This document shows positions 8,423 through 17,102 of a stretch of 64,000 bases of DNA, one piece after another. The translations under genes and the position numbers were made by a program. A model generated the notes under the pieces. It saw only the letters and a program-made list of their open reading frames with translations, ran no database searches and was not told the DNA's origin. Source of the stretch: an alpha proteobacterium BAL199 (GTDB lineage: Bacteria > Pseudomonadota > Alphaproteobacteria > Thalassobaculales > Thalassobaculaceae); contig ABHC01000020.1 of the NCBI GenBank assembly GCA_000171835.1, positions 1-64,000 of the forward strand. Direction: 5' to 3'. The stretch's first letter is position 1. Every line of letters starts with the position of its first letter.

Positions 8423-9360
8423 TTGTACTTCACCCGCGGGTCGATCAGGCCGTAGGTCAGGTCGGTGAGCAGGTTCACCACCACCACGATCAGCGTGTAG
8501 ATCACCATCATGCCCTGCAGCATGGTGTAGTCGCGCTGGTTCAGGGCGCCGACGATCAGCTTGCCGAGGCCCGGGCGGTTGAACACGATCTCGGTCAGCA
8601 CCGAGTTGCCGATCAGGATGCCGAGATAGAGGCCGACCACGGTGACCACCGGGATCATCGAGTTGCGCAGGCAGTGCCGCCAGATGATGGTGGCGAAGGC
8701 GATGCCCTTGGCCTGGGCGGTGCGCACGTAGTCCTGGCCCAGCACCTCCAGCATCGACGAGCGCGACACCCGGGTGATGTAGGCGGCCATGATCAGGCCG
8801 AGATTGATCGCCGGCAGCGCCAGGTCGCGCATGCGGTCGGCGAAGGTCGTGCCCTGGCCGGAGCTGATCACCGGGAACCAGTTCAGCTGGATCGCGAACA
8901 CCAGCAGCAGCAGCACCGCCGACACGAAGGCCGGGAACGACAGGCCGAGCAGCGAGGCGAGGCGGGTGACGTAGTCCGGCAGCTGGTTGCGCCGCACCGC
9001 CGACCACACCCCGAGCGGCACGCCGATGATCGCGCCCAGCACCAGCGACACGAAGGTCAGCTCCAGGGTGGCCGGCAGCACCTTCAGGATCTCGGCGATC
9101 ACCGGCCGGCCGGACACCATCGAGGTGCCCCAGTTGCCGGTCAGCACCCCGGCCATGAACTCGAGGTACTGCACGGGCAGCGGCCGGTCGAGGCCGAGCC
9201 GGGCGCGCAGCGCCTCGATCGCCTGCATGCTGGCCTGGTCGCCCAGGATCACCATGGCCGGGTCGCCCGGCAGGATCCGGACGATGAAGAACACGATGGT
9301 GAGCACCGCGAACAGCGTGACCACCGCGAAGCCGAGCCGCCTGAGGACGAAACCGCTCAT
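8419..9360 (-). CDS. ABC transporter permease, DppB/GsiC type
   Basis: 313 residues. The first membrane helix begins almost at the N-terminus (LGFAVVTLFAVLTIVFF), as in all DppB-type permeases, followed by the conserved RILPGDPA region and a coupling loop at DYVRTAQAKG. Pairs with the DppC-type protein. The 219-bp gap to the solute-binding protein gene is filled by an extragenic inverted repeat, which may lower expression of the membrane parts relative to the binding protein. Confidence 0.93.
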   Translation of the reverse strand: MSGFVLRRLGFAVVTLFAVLTIVFFIVRILPGDPAMVILGDQASMQAIEALRARLGLDRPLPVQYLEFMAGVLTGNWGTSMVSGRPVIAEILKVLPATLELTFVSLVLGAIIGVPLGVWSAVRRNQLPDYVTRLASLLGLSFPAFVSAVLLLLVFAIQLNWFPVISSGQGTTFADRMRDLALPAINLGLIMAAYITRVSRSSMLEVLGQDYVRTAQAKGIAFATIIWRHCLRNSMIPVVTVVGLYLGILIGNSVLTEIVFNRPGLGKLIVGALNQRDYTMLQGMMVIYTLIVVVVNLLTDLTYGLIDPRVKYK

Positions 9361-9397
9361 CCGCTCATCCCGGGTGTGTCCTCATGATTGCGCCCGT

Positions 9398-9560
9398 CGT
9401 TTCGTGGGTCCCGGCTCGGCCGCGCCGGGGCGGTGCGCCCGTCCGGAATGACGTGGGGCAGGGAACGGACCGTCGCCGTCCGCAGCCCTCTTCCCATTCG
9501 TCATTCCGGGCCGAGCCGCCGGAGGCGGAGCGGAGCCGGAACCCACCGGCCGCTCCGCGC
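9398..9560. repeat. Dispersed extragenic palindromic repeat
   Basis: Contains GTGGGTCCCGGCTC near the left, two facing copies of a GGAATGACG/CGTCATTCC core in the middle, and GAGCCGGAACCCAC at the right, so it can fold into a long stem. Related elements lie at 11277-11408 and 11753-11884. It sits between the binding-protein and permease genes of one operon. Confidence 0.7.
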
Positions 9561-9579
9561 TTCCGATCGATCCGGCGCG

Positions 9580-11118
9580 CTACTTGAACTGCGCCATCTC
9601 GGTGACCGGCGGGCTGAGGTTCAGCGAGCCCTTCACGTCGACGCCCAGGTCGAGGTTCGACTTCCAGGCCCACAGCTGCAGATTCTGGTAGACCGGCACC
9701 GCGCAGACCGCCGCCATGATCTTCTGCTGGGCGGTCTTCCACAGTTCGAGCTGCTTCTTCGGGTCGGGCTCGACCCGGGCGGCCTGGATCTCCTTATCCG
9801 CCACGTCGCAGTGCGAGAAGTTGGTCACCGCGGTCGGCGTGCCGACGGTCGAGGCGGAGTCGAAGAACTGGGTCAGGTACACGTCGGCGATCGGGAACCG
9901 CGCCGCCGAGTAGTGCACCACCTGGCTCAGGTCCTTGCGGATCTGGGCGTGGAAGGTGGCGTGCTCGACCGTGGTGATCTCCAGGTTGATGTTGGCCTCC
10001 TTGAGGAGCGCCTGCACCGCCTCGATGGTCGACAGCATGCCCGGCAGGGTGGTGTGGATCGCCTTGATGGTGACGCCGTCCGGGAAGCCGGCCTCGGCCA
10101 GCAGCGCCTTGGCCTTGGCGATGTCGAACGGGTACTGCGGGACGTCGTCGGTGTAGCCGAGATAGCCCTCGGGGACGACCGAGACCGACGGCCGGGTGAC
10201 CGCCTCGCCCTTGAACTTGACCATGGTGTCGCGGTCGATCGCATGGGCGACCGCCTGGCGGACCTTCAGGTTGTCGAGCGGCGGCATGGTCATGTTGAGG
10301 CTGAGCACCGACATCTCGCCGGGCTCCATCACCGCCACCGTGGTGTTCGGGATCTTGCTGATCCGCTCGACCCAGGTCTGGTCCTGCTTGCCGTAGATCA
10401 TGTCGATCTCGCCGGACTGGAAGGCCAGGTCGCGGCTCGCGTCCGACGGGATGTAGCGGTAGTAGATCTCCTTCAGCTTCGGCGCGCCGCGGAAATACGC
10501 GTCGTTGGCCACCAGCTTCACGTATTGCTGCGGCTGGTACTCGGCGAACATGAACGGGCCGGTGCCGATCGGCGTGCGCTCGTACTGCGCGCCCAGGTCC
10601 TCGACCGCGTCCTTACAGACCATGTTGCCGCCGTGATACGGCACCAGCAGGCCGAGCAGGCTCGGCACCGGGTTGGCGAGGGTGATCCTGACCTCGTACT
10701 TGCCGGTCGCCTCGACCGACTTCAGGGCCGCGTAGTCCTTCGAGAAGCTGGAACTGTCCTTGTTGGACGCCCGGTTGATCGAGAACACCGCGTCCTCGGC
10801 GTCGAACTCGCCGTACTTGCCGTGGCACTGCACGCCCTGGCGCAGCTTGAAGGTCCAGGTCAGCCCGTCCTCCGAGGCGGTCCAGCTCTCGGCCAGGTCC
10901 GGCTCGATGTCGCCCGGGCTGGCGCGCCCCGGCTTGATCCGCACCAGGCCGTTGAACATCCAGTGCAGCAGCCCCTTGTCGGGTGTGGTGGTCGCGAGGT
11001 GCGGGTCCAGCTTGCCGGCGTCGGCGGTCGCACTGCCGACGTTCAGCGTGGTGCCGGCGGCATGCGCCGTGCTGATCCCGGCCACCATCACGGCGGCCGT
11101 CAGTACCTGTCGTAGCAT
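9580..11118 (-). CDS. ABC transporter periplasmic solute-binding protein (SBP family 5)
   Basis: 512 residues, a normal length for the peptide/nickel/opine-binding family 5. A signal peptide (about 1-20, ending STAHA) directs it to the periplasm. Family hallmarks include the N-terminal LDPHLATTTPDKGLLHWMFNGLV region, PDLAESW, and VRQAVAHAIDRD. It captures substrate for the permease/ATPase genes downstream. The ligand cannot be told from sequence; flavin oxidase genes upstream suggest an opine-like or amino-acid-derived compound. The promoter region upstream carries the 23-bp tandem repeats at 11199-11276. Confidence 0.92.
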   Translation of the reverse strand: MLRQVLTAAVMVAGISTAHAAGTTLNVGSATADAGKLDPHLATTTPDKGLLHWMFNGLVRIKPGRASPGDIEPDLAESWTASEDGLTWTFKLRQGVQCHGKYGEFDAEDAVFSINRASNKDSSSFSKDYAALKSVEATGKYEVRITLANPVPSLLGLLVPYHGGNMVCKDAVEDLGAQYERTPIGTGPFMFAEYQPQQYVKLVANDAYFRGAPKLKEIYYRYIPSDASRDLAFQSGEIDMIYGKQDQTWVERISKIPNTTVAVMEPGEMSVLSLNMTMPPLDNLKVRQAVAHAIDRDTMVKFKGEAVTRPSVSVVPEGYLGYTDDVPQYPFDIAKAKALLAEAGFPDGVTIKAIHTTLPGMLSTIEAVQALLKEANINLEITTVEHATFHAQIRKDLSQVVHYSAARFPIADVYLTQFFDSASTVGTPTAVTNFSHCDVADKEIQAARVEPDPKKQLELWKTAQQKIMAAVCAVPVYQNLQLWAWKSNLDLGVDVKGSLNLSPPVTEMAQFK

Positions 11119-11198
11119 CGTGATGCCCCCTGTCGTGGATGAGAGTTCGGAATTTCTTGGTTAAGGGCATTAGACACCGGGGAGGGAGCGTGGGGCAA

Positions 11199-11276
11199 CG
11201 CCCGTCGGCCCATGGACCCATCGCCCGTCGGCCCATGGACCCATCGCCCGTCGGCCCATGGACCCATCGCCCGTCG
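11199..11276. repeat. 23-bp perfect tandem repeat, 3.4 copies
   Basis: The unit CGCCCGTCGGCCCATGGACC plus CAT is repeated without a mismatch at 11199, 11222 and 11245, with a partial fourth copy. It lies 80 bp upstream of the solute-binding protein start, in the 293-bp gap before the GIY-YIG gene. There are no spacers, so it is not a CRISPR array. Copy number is likely to vary between strains. Confidence 0.9.
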
Positions 11277-11408
11277 CGTGGATCCCGGCGCCGCCCCGGG
11301 TCAAGCACGCGACTCTCCGGGATGACGAATCGGGAGTGGCGATGGCCATCCCCTTCGTCATCCCGGAGGGGCTGCGACAGTAGCCGGCTCCGGGACCCAC
11401 CCGCCGCT
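11277..11408. repeat. Dispersed extragenic palindromic repeat
   Basis: GTGGATCCCGGCGCC at the left, facing TCCGGGATGACGA and TTCGTCATCCCGGA cores in the middle, and GGCTCCGGGACCCAC at the right. Same architecture as the elements at 9398 and 11753. It abuts the 3' end of the GIY-YIG gene. Confidence 0.75.
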
Positions 11409-11411
11409 CCG

Positions 11412-11714
11412 TCATTCAAGCCCGGCCAGCCCCGGAAACAGGTCGCCCCACTCCGGGTTGACCGCTTCGATCAAGGCAACTTTGTAGCGCCTCGGCCAGT
11501 CCTTCAGTCGCTTCTCGCGCCGGATAGCCGCGTGCATGTCGGGCAGGGGCTCGTACCAGACGAGCCGGCTCACGCGGTAGCGAGCGCAGAAGCCGGAGGG
11601 GTGCTCGCGATGGACCCAGACCCGCCTGATCAGATCGGCGGTGACACCGACATACAGGGTGCCGTCCCGCTTCGAGGCGAGAATGTAGACACAGGGGCGG
11701 AGCAGTCTCGACAT
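11412..11714 (-). CDS. Single-domain GIY-YIG nuclease family protein
   Basis: 100 residues, matching the small UvrC-N-like/YhbQ class. The GIY-YIG core is seen as CVYILASKRDGTLYVGVT (about 9-26), followed by LIRRVWVHREH with the conserved Arg and His, and an ERR/EKRLKDWPR-like helix that carries the usual Glu/Lys. The ATG at 11714 sits directly before this core; upstream in-frame sequence belongs to the repeat. The gene is tightly bracketed by two copies of the dispersed repeat (11277 and 11753), an arrangement common for these standalone nucleases. Biological role is not established for the family. Confidence 0.85.
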   Translation of the reverse strand: MSRLLRPCVYILASKRDGTLYVGVTADLIRRVWVHREHPSGFCARYRVSRLVWYEPLPDMHAAIRREKRLKDWPRRYKVALIEAVNPEWGDLFPGLAGLE

Positions 11715-11752
11715 GCGTCCCGATATGGACGGGCTGGAGTCGTTTCTGGCCC

Positions 11753-11884
11753 GTCGCTGCGTGGGTCCCGGAGCCGCCCGCTTGCGCGGACTCTCCGGGA
11801 TGACGAAACGAGAGTGGCGGTGACCTTCCCCTTCGTCATCCCGGACAGTCCGGGGCTTGACCCCGGGGGCGGCTCCGGGACCCA
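11753..11884. repeat. Dispersed extragenic palindromic repeat
   Basis: GCGTGGGTCCCGGAGCCGCC at the left, inner TCCGGGATGACGAAACG and CTTCGTCATCCCGGAC cores facing each other, and GGCGGCTCCGGGACCCAC at the right. Outer and inner arms are complementary. Third and best-conserved copy of the family in the window. Confidence 0.78.
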
Positions 11885-11903
11885 CGGGGCGCCGCCGCGG
11901 CGG

Positions 11904-13028
11904 TCAGGCGAACCGGTCGACCGCGAACGGGGTCAGGTCGAAGCCGTGGTTGCGACCCCGGGCGAGGTCGGCGACCACCTCGCCGATCAGCGGGCAGAGC
12001 GCGAAGCCGTGGCCGGAGAACGCGAAGGCGTGGATCAGGCCGGGCACCGTGCGGCTCGGCCCGAGCACCGGCAGGTCGTCGGCGGCGATGCCCTCGATGC
12101 CGCACCAGGTGCGGACCACCCGGGCGTCGGCCAAAATCGGGAACAGCCGCACGGCGTTGGCGAGGTTCTGGGTCACCCCGGCAAAGTCCAGGTCGCTGTC
12201 GCCGGTCGCCAGGTCGGCGCGGCCCTCGAAGCCGCCGCCGATCACCACGGTGCCGTGCTCGGACTGCTTGAGCGACAGCTTGCGGCCGTGGGTGCCGATC
12301 ACCGGTTTCACGAAGGCCCGCACCGGCTCGGTCACGGTCATCTGCAGGGCTACAGGGCGGACCTTCACGGCCTCGCCGACCGCGGCGGCCAGCCCGGTGC
12401 CCCAGGCGCCGGCGGCGTTGACGGCGACCCGGGCCCGCAGCTCGGCGCCGCCGGCCAGGGCGACGACCACACCGCCCGGCTCGGCGGTCACCGCCTCGGC
12501 CGGCGTGTTCTCGCGGATCGTCACGCCGAGCGACCGAGCGGTCCGGCGGAAGGCATGGACCGATCGCAGCGGGTCGGCGAAGCCGTCGTCCTCGACCACC
12601 AGCGCGCCCCGGCAGTGCCCGGCCAGGGACGGCACCCGGGCATACAGCGCGTCGCGGCCGATCAGCTTCTCGTGGCTCCAGCCGAGCGCCTTGGAGCGGG
12701 CCCGCCGCGCCTCCAGGCCGGCCATCGCCTCCTCGTCCTCGGCCACCCGGACCTGGCTGGACTCGGCGTAGCCGCAATGGTCGCCGAACAGCTCCGGCGC
12801 GCGGCGCCACAGCTCCAGGGCCCTGCGGGCCAGCGCGATCTCCGCCGGGTGGCGGTTCAGCGAGCGCACCCCGCCGGCGCTGGCGCTGGAGGCGTGGCGG
12901 CCGCAGGTCCTGGCCTCGACCAGGGTCACCGACAGCCCGGCGCGGGCGGCGGCCACCGCGGCCGACAGCCCGATCAGGCCGCCGCCGATCACGGCCAGGT
13001 CGACGCGGTCCGGTCCTGCGGCGGTCAT
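11904..13028 (-). CDS. FAD-dependent oxidoreductase, DAO family (HcnC/OoxB-like subunit)
   Basis: 374 residues. The N-terminal dinucleotide fold LAVIGGGLIGLSAA binds FAD, and a C-terminal GHGFALCPLIGEVVADL closes the flavin site, both typical of the DAO superfamily. In the order seen here (2Fe-2S protein, pyridine-nucleotide-disulphide oxidoreductase-like protein, DAO protein) it corresponds to the catalytic beta subunit of HcnABC cyanide synthases, opine oxidases and D-hydroxyproline dehydrogenases. It likely oxidises a C-N bond of an amino acid or opine. Its ATG at 13028 shares one base with the stop of the upstream gene. The association with a family-5 ABC importer favours catabolism over cyanide production. 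Confidence 0.85.
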   Translation of the reverse strand: MTAAGPDRVDLAVIGGGLIGLSAAVAAARAGLSVTLVEARTCGRHASSASAGGVRSLNRHPAEIALARRALELWRRAPELFGDHCGYAESSQVRVAEDEEAMAGLEARRARSKALGWSHEKLIGRDALYARVPSLAGHCRGALVVEDDGFADPLRSVHAFRRTARSLGVTIRENTPAEAVTAEPGGVVVALAGGAELRARVAVNAAGAWGTGLAAAVGEAVKVRPVALQMTVTEPVRAFVKPVIGTHGRKLSLKQSEHGTVVIGGGFEGRADLATGDSDLDFAGVTQNLANAVRLFPILADARVVRTWCGIEGIAADDLPVLGPSRTVPGLIHAFAFSGHGFALCPLIGEVVADLARGRNHGFDLTPFAVDRFA

Positions 13029-14437
13029 CACCATTCCTCCGGGTCGCGGGCGTCGGCAGCGGCGGCGAGCGTCGCGAAGGCCGCCATCGGCACCGGCTTC
13101 AGCGGCGGCCGGATCCGCAGGGCGCCGACCTCGGCGACCGTCCGGCCGGTCTCGCGGGCGACGACCTGCGACAGCAGCTGCCCGCACATCCGGCCCTGGC
13201 AGGCGCCCATGCCGCAGCGGGTCGCGGTCTTGGTGCGGTTCGGGCCATGCGCCCCGGCGGCGACGGCCTGCCGGATCCCGCCGGCGGTCACCTCCTCGCA
13301 GCGGCAGACCACGGTCGTGTCGGCGAGGCCGTCCGACGGGTCGCGCGGCGGGTACAGCGCGTCGATCAGCCGGCGGGCGGCGCCGAGCCGGGCGCGCTGC
13401 CGCAGCAGGGCGGCCGCCCGACTGCGGAACGCCTGCTCCGGCACCGAGCCGAGAGTCCGCAGCACGTCGAGCGCGGCCAGCCGGCCGGACACCAGGGCGA
13501 CGTCGGCGCCCGCGATCCCGGCGCCGTCGCCGGCGATCCAGATACCCGGCCGCGAGCTCCGGCCGAAGTCGTCCGCCACCGGCTCGAAGCAGCGCCGGTC
13601 GTCGCGCCACACGTGGTCGAGCCGCAGCAGCCGGGTGACCTGGGTGTTCGGCACCACCCCGTCATGCAGGCCGAGCAGGCGGCAGGGCAAGATGTGAGCG
13701 CCGCGGTCGTCGGCGAACCGGACCGCCTCGACCCGGCCGTCGCCGATCGCCGCCAGGTCGCGCACGCCGCGATACACCCTGAACCCCGACAGCGCGCGCC
13801 GTGCCAGCAGCAGGAGCCCGCGACCCAGGGTGACCGGATCGCCCAGCAGGGCCGTCGGAAACAGCCCGGCCAAGGCCGGGATGGAACCGGCGGGCGGCCC
13901 GACGTCCAGCACCGCCGACACGGTTCCGCCGGCCGCGGCGACCTGCGCCAGATAGAGCAGCGGCAGCGGCCCGTGCCCGGCGACCACCAGGCCGCCGCCG
14001 TCCCGGCCGGGCAGCAGCCCGCCGGTCTTCAGCGCGGTCTGCAGGGCGCCGACGCCGAGCACGCCGGGCAGGGTCCAGCCGGGGATTGGTACCGGCCGTT
14101 CCATCGCCCCGGTCGCCAGCACCAGCGCCCGCGCCCGGGTCCGGCCGAGCTCGCCCCGGCTCATCCAGGTCAGCGTCGGGCCATCGTCGTCGAAGGCGAC
14201 CTCCAGCAGCGTCGTGCCGGACCGAAGTTCGGCGCCGCCGGCACGGACCTGCCGGACGAGGTCCAGGCCGGTCCGGTCCTGGCCCCGCGCCTCCAGGTTG
14301 CGCCAGTCCTGGCCGCCGGGCGCCGGCTGCTCGTCGATCACGAGGGTGCGCAGGCCGCCGCCGGACGCCAGTGCCGCCGCCGCCAGCCCGGCCGGCCCGG
14401 CGCCGACGATCGCCAGGTCGACGCTGTCAGCCGTCAT
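13028..14437 (-). CDS. FAD/NAD(P)-binding oxidoreductase with BFD-like [2Fe-2S] domain (HcnB/OoxA-like)
   Basis: 469 residues. The N-terminal AIVGAGPAGLAAAALASG is an FAD-binding motif, and a second dinucleotide fold lies in the middle (LVVAGHGPLPLLYL). The C-terminal part (about 370-430) has VVCRCEEVT followed by CGMGACQGRMC, four cysteines in the pattern of BFD-like [2Fe-2S] domains. This is the alpha subunit of heterotrimeric HcnABC/opine oxidase/hydroxyproline dehydrogenase complexes. The ATG at 14437 overlaps the 3' end of the small 2Fe-2S gene, and the stop overlaps the DAO gene start, so the three subunits are co-translated. Confidence 0.85.
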   Translation of the reverse strand: MTADSVDLAIVGAGPAGLAAAALASGGGLRTLVIDEQPAPGGQDWRNLEARGQDRTGLDLVRQVRAGGAELRSGTTLLEVAFDDDGPTLTWMSRGELGRTRARALVLATGAMERPVPIPGWTLPGVLGVGALQTALKTGGLLPGRDGGGLVVAGHGPLPLLYLAQVAAAGGTVSAVLDVGPPAGSIPALAGLFPTALLGDPVTLGRGLLLLARRALSGFRVYRGVRDLAAIGDGRVEAVRFADDRGAHILPCRLLGLHDGVVPNTQVTRLLRLDHVWRDDRRCFEPVADDFGRSSRPGIWIAGDGAGIAGADVALVSGRLAALDVLRTLGSVPEQAFRSRAAALLRQRARLGAARRLIDALYPPRDPSDGLADTTVVCRCEEVTAGGIRQAVAAGAHGPNRTKTATRCGMGACQGRMCGQLLSQVVARETGRTVAEVGALRIRPPLKPVPMAAFATLAAAADARDPEEW

Positions 14438-14729
14438 GGCGCTGCTCCCCGGCAAGCGCGGTTCGCACCACCAGCCCCTCGCGGACCGGTTCCAGGCAGG
14501 CCTGGGCCTGGCGCCGGCCGTCGATCTCGCAAAGGCAGCCGAAGCACGTCCCGATCAGGCAGTAGGGCGCGACCGTATTGCCGGTCTTGCCGCTGGCGGC
14601 GAAGGCGGCGCGGCCGACCGCCAGCAGCGCGGTCGCGACGCTGTCGCCGGCGACCGCCGCGACCGGCTCGCCGTCGACCTCGATGGTCACCCGGGCGCCG
14701 GCCGGGGCCCTGCGCAGGAAGCTGTTCAT
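14427..14729 (-). CDS. Small (2Fe-2S)-binding protein (HcnA-like gamma subunit)
   Basis: 100 residues with a plant-ferredoxin-like cluster motif: cysteines in PYCLIGTCFGCLCEIDG and in QAQACLEP. This matches the short HcnA/OoxC-type electron-transfer subunit that passes electrons from the flavins. It is 11 bp downstream of the DAO-family gene at 14740 and overlaps the next gene by 11 bp. Its length is normal for the family. Confidence 0.85.
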   Translation of the reverse strand: MNSFLRRAPAGARVTIEVDGEPVAAVAGDSVATALLAVGRAAFAASGKTGNTVAPYCLIGTCFGCLCEIDGRRQAQACLEPVREGLVVRTALAGEQRHDG

Positions 14730-14739
14730 CCGATCGCCC

Positions 14740-15906
14740 TCATCCGTGCAGCGTCAGGCCGGCGTCGAGCCCGGCACCGCCGCCCTCGGCGAAGCGCGCC
14801 CGCCGGAACGCGTCGAGCGCCAGGCGCGGCGGGTCGCCGACCGCCAGGTCGCGCAGCAGCAGCGCGGTCATCGGCGCGATCCCGAAGCCGTGGCCCGAGA
14901 ACCCGGCGGCGATCACCAGGCCGGCGATCTCCGGGGTCCGCTCGATCACCGGCAGCGCGTCCGGGGTCAGATCGAGCAGGCCGGCCCAGACCCGGGCGAT
15001 CCGGGCCTCGCGGAACACCGGCAACGCGGCCGCGACCGTCTCGATGGTGCGCGCCACGCCGTCGACCGAGGGATTGACCGTCGGCACCGGATCGTCGTCC
15101 ATGGCGCCGTGCCAGTGCGTGGCGCCGCTGGTGACCCGCAGCCGGCCGTCGAGCTGCTGGCGGGCCGCGAAGTCGGCGTTGGCCGCCCCCAGCACCGGCT
15201 TCAGCAGCGGCGGCACAGGGTCGGTCTGCAGCACCGTCACCATCGGCACCCGCAGCGGCACGGTCAGGGCCAGCGGCGTCAGCAGGTCGTTGGCAAGCAC
15301 GCCGCCGGCGACCACGCAGGCGCCGCAGCCGATCCGCACCGCGTCGGTGACCACGCCGGTGACCCGGTCGCCCCGGACCTCGATCGAGCGCACCGCCTCG
15401 CCGAGCCGGAAGGTCGCGCCGTGACGCTCGGCGGCGGCCCGGTAGGCGGCGACCGTGGCCAGCGGGTCGGCATGGCCGTCGGTCGGGCAGAACGCGGCGG
15501 ACAGCACGGTCGGCGCGACCGCCGGGGCGACCGACCGCACCGCGTCGTTGCCGTCCAGATAGGTCAGGTCGAGCCCGGCCGCGCACTGGTCGTCGACCAG
15601 CCGCCGGATCACCCCGGTCTCGTCCTCGGTGCGGGCCAGCCGCAGGTTGCCGCCGCGGGTGTAGCCGGTGTCTGCGCCCAGCTCTTCCGCCAGGGCCGGC
15701 CACATCCCGACCGCGGCGCGCGCCAGCGGCAGCTCGGCCGGGTGCCGTCCGGACTGCCGCACCCCGGCCAGGGTCCAGCCGGACGCCATGGCGGCCGGCG
15801 CGTAGCGCTCGACCACCACCACCCGATGACCCTCGCGGGCGAGCTGCCAGGCGGTCGCGCAGCCGTTGATGCCGCCGCCGACGATCACAATATCCGGTGC
15901 GGTCAT
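14740..15906 (-). CDS. FAD-dependent oxidoreductase, DAO family (second)
   Basis: 388 residues beginning with [20 protein letters not shown], an FAD-binding fold, and ending with a [17 protein letters not shown] flavin-contact region, like sarcosine/glycine oxidases and opine oxidase beta subunits. It is first in the four-gene oxidase operon. It is a distant relative of the DAO protein at 11904-13028, so the operon may carry two alternative catalytic subunits for one HcnA/HcnB electron-transfer pair, or a second step of the pathway. The ATG at 15906 is chosen because it starts just before the FAD motif. Confidence 0.83.
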   Translation of the reverse strand: MTAPDIVIVGGGINGCATAWQLAREGHRVVVVERYAPAAMASGWTLAGVRQSGRHPAELPLARAAVGMWPALAEELGADTGYTRGGNLRLARTEDETGVIRRLVDDQCAAGLDLTYLDGNDAVRSVAPAVAPTVLSAAFCPTDGHADPLATVAAYRAAAERHGATFRLGEAVRSIEVRGDRVTGVVTDAVRIGCGACVVAGGVLANDLLTPLALTVPLRVPMVTVLQTDPVPPLLKPVLGAANADFAARQQLDGRLRVTSGATHWHGAMDDDPVPTVNPSVDGVARTIETVAAALPVFREARIARVWAGLLDLTPDALPVIERTPEIAGLVIAAGFSGHGFGIAPMTALLLRDLAVGDPPRLALDAFRRARFAEGGGAGLDAGLTLHG

Positions 15907-16061
15907 GGCGGCGTACACCTTGCTGGGCAGGATCGGATGGCGCCGGCACGGTGGCCGGAAAGCGGGGGTCGGAACACTACCGCACCTGCGCCCGGCGTGT
16001 TCAAGAGAGAACACCGCCTGCGGTCCGACGGGCAGCGCAACGCTTCACGCGAGGATGGAAA

Positions 16062-16286
16062 ATGGATGCGAGGATTTCCGGTGCCTGGCGGTCGGGCCGC
16101 GCATTGCTGGCCGGGTTGACGATGGCTGCCGCTGCCTTGTCCGCCCCGGCGGCGGCCGACGAGATCGGCGAGGTGAGCACCGCCTTCAAGCTGCTCGGCG
16201 CCAACCACAAGATCGTCGTGGAGGCCTTCGACGACCCGAAGGTGAAGGGCGTCTCCTGCTTCGTGTCGCGCGCAAAGACCGGCGGC
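16062..16286 (+). pseudogene. creA: CreA-family protein, 3' half lost to IS6
   Basis: The first 75 codons are intact: a signal peptide (about 1-33, ending APAAA) followed by [20 protein letters not shown] and [20 protein letters not shown], which match the start of CreA proteins (usually about 155 residues). CreA is a periplasmic protein of unknown function. The coding sequence stops exactly at the IS6 boundary (16286/16287) after TGG. Translation would continue into the IS to a stop at 16403. The missing half is not on the other side of the IS, so the IS6 event also deleted or moved DNA. Confidence 0.88.
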
Positions 16287-17102
16287 GGTGTTGTCACGTT
16301 AACTCGTCGAGTTAGCAAGTTGGCATGCCGGTCGTTGATCAAGCGGCATGTGCCGCGGATTTCCAAGCTTCGAACGCTTCGAGCCGATGGTAGCGAATGG
16401 TGAGGGCGGAACGACGGCGGGCTGGGACAGAGTAACGATTGCGGGTTGCGGATTGCATAGACACGAAGCGTTGTAATCCACCCGGTGATCGGAAGCCTTG
16501 CATCACCCGCTCTCGTTTTCGGAAGGGCAAGTGGCTGTTCTCGGCGCGGTTATTGAGCCCCTTGTGTGACCAATGATCAAGGCCAGGCGCGACCTCGCGC
16601 TTGGCGGCCCCATATGAGCGCAGTTTGTCCGTAATGATCCTTTTGGGCACGAAGCCCCAACGTTTCATCAGCTTGATCAAAAGCCGCTTTGCAGCGCGCT
16701 TGTCTCGCTTCGATTGTAAGATTTCCTCAAGAACGACACCGTGTTGGTCGACGGCGCGCCACAGCCAGTATGACCGGCCCGCGATCTTCACGACGACTTC
16801 GTCCAGATGCCAAACATCACCAGGGCGAGGCTGCCGTCGCCGCAGAACGTGGGCGATCCGGGGACCGAACTTGACGGTCCAGCGCCGGATCGTCTCATAC
16901 GAAACGTCCACACCACGTTCCAGCATAAGCTCCTCGACCTCGCGCAGGCTCAAGTTGAACCGGGCGTAGAGCCAGACAACATGAGAAATGATCTGAGGCG
17001 GAAAGCGGTGGCGCTTGTAGCTGATTTTCTCTGTTTGCATCGACACCGCCTACGCCCGGATCATTGAACCCGCAACCTCAGGCACGTTAACGTGACAACA
17101 CC
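16287..17102 (-). mobile_element. IS6-family insertion sequence, copy 2
   Basis: 816 bp, same ends and orientation as copy 1 at 1530-2345. Flanking octamers (ccggcggc left, cgatccgc right) differ, so no target duplication. It fuses a truncated creA gene to the middle of an IS5-family transposase gene, so both flanks are broken genes. Together with copy 1 it brackets 13.9 kb in direct orientation. Confidence 0.93.
16339..17046 (-). CDS. IS6-family transposase (copy 2)
   Basis: 235 residues, identical to the transposase at 1582-2289 including the N-terminal HTH and the Asp, Asp, Glu residues in [16 protein letters not shown] and NNRAENSH. The frame is intact. As one of three identical copies it makes this region prone to homologous recombination: deletion of 13.9-14.8 kb with copy 1, or inversion with copy 3. 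Confidence 0.95.
   Translation of the reverse strand: MSMQTEKISYKRHRFPPQIISHVVWLYARFNLSLREVEELMLERGVDVSYETIRRWTVKFGPRIAHVLRRRQPRPGDVWHLDEVVVKIAGRSYWLWRAVDQHGVVLEEILQSKRDKRAAKRLLIKLMKRWGFVPKRIITDKLRSYGAAKREVAPGLDHWSHKGLNNRAENSHLPFRKRERVMQGFRSPGGLQRFVSMQSATRNRYSVPARRRSALTIRYHRLEAFEAWKSAAHAA

Noticed and set aside
11199-11276. Possible CRISPR array
   Set aside because: Units are contiguous and identical with no spacers; no cas genes anywhere in the window.
11904-14729. Hydrogen cyanide synthase hcnABC
   Set aside because: The three-subunit layout is shared by opine oxidases and hydroxyproline dehydrogenases. The extra DAO gene and ABC importer favour catabolism; no basis for cyanide from sequence alone.
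12000-15400. Very long open frames on the plus strand opposite the oxidase genes
   Set aside because: GC-rich coding DNA keeps antisense frames open; the translations are Arg/Gly/Pro/His-rich low-complexity and the minus frames have clear domains.
1530-17102. Simple compound transposon with target duplication
   Set aside because: Outer flanks of copies 1 and 2 (ggtatagt and cgatccgc) do not match.
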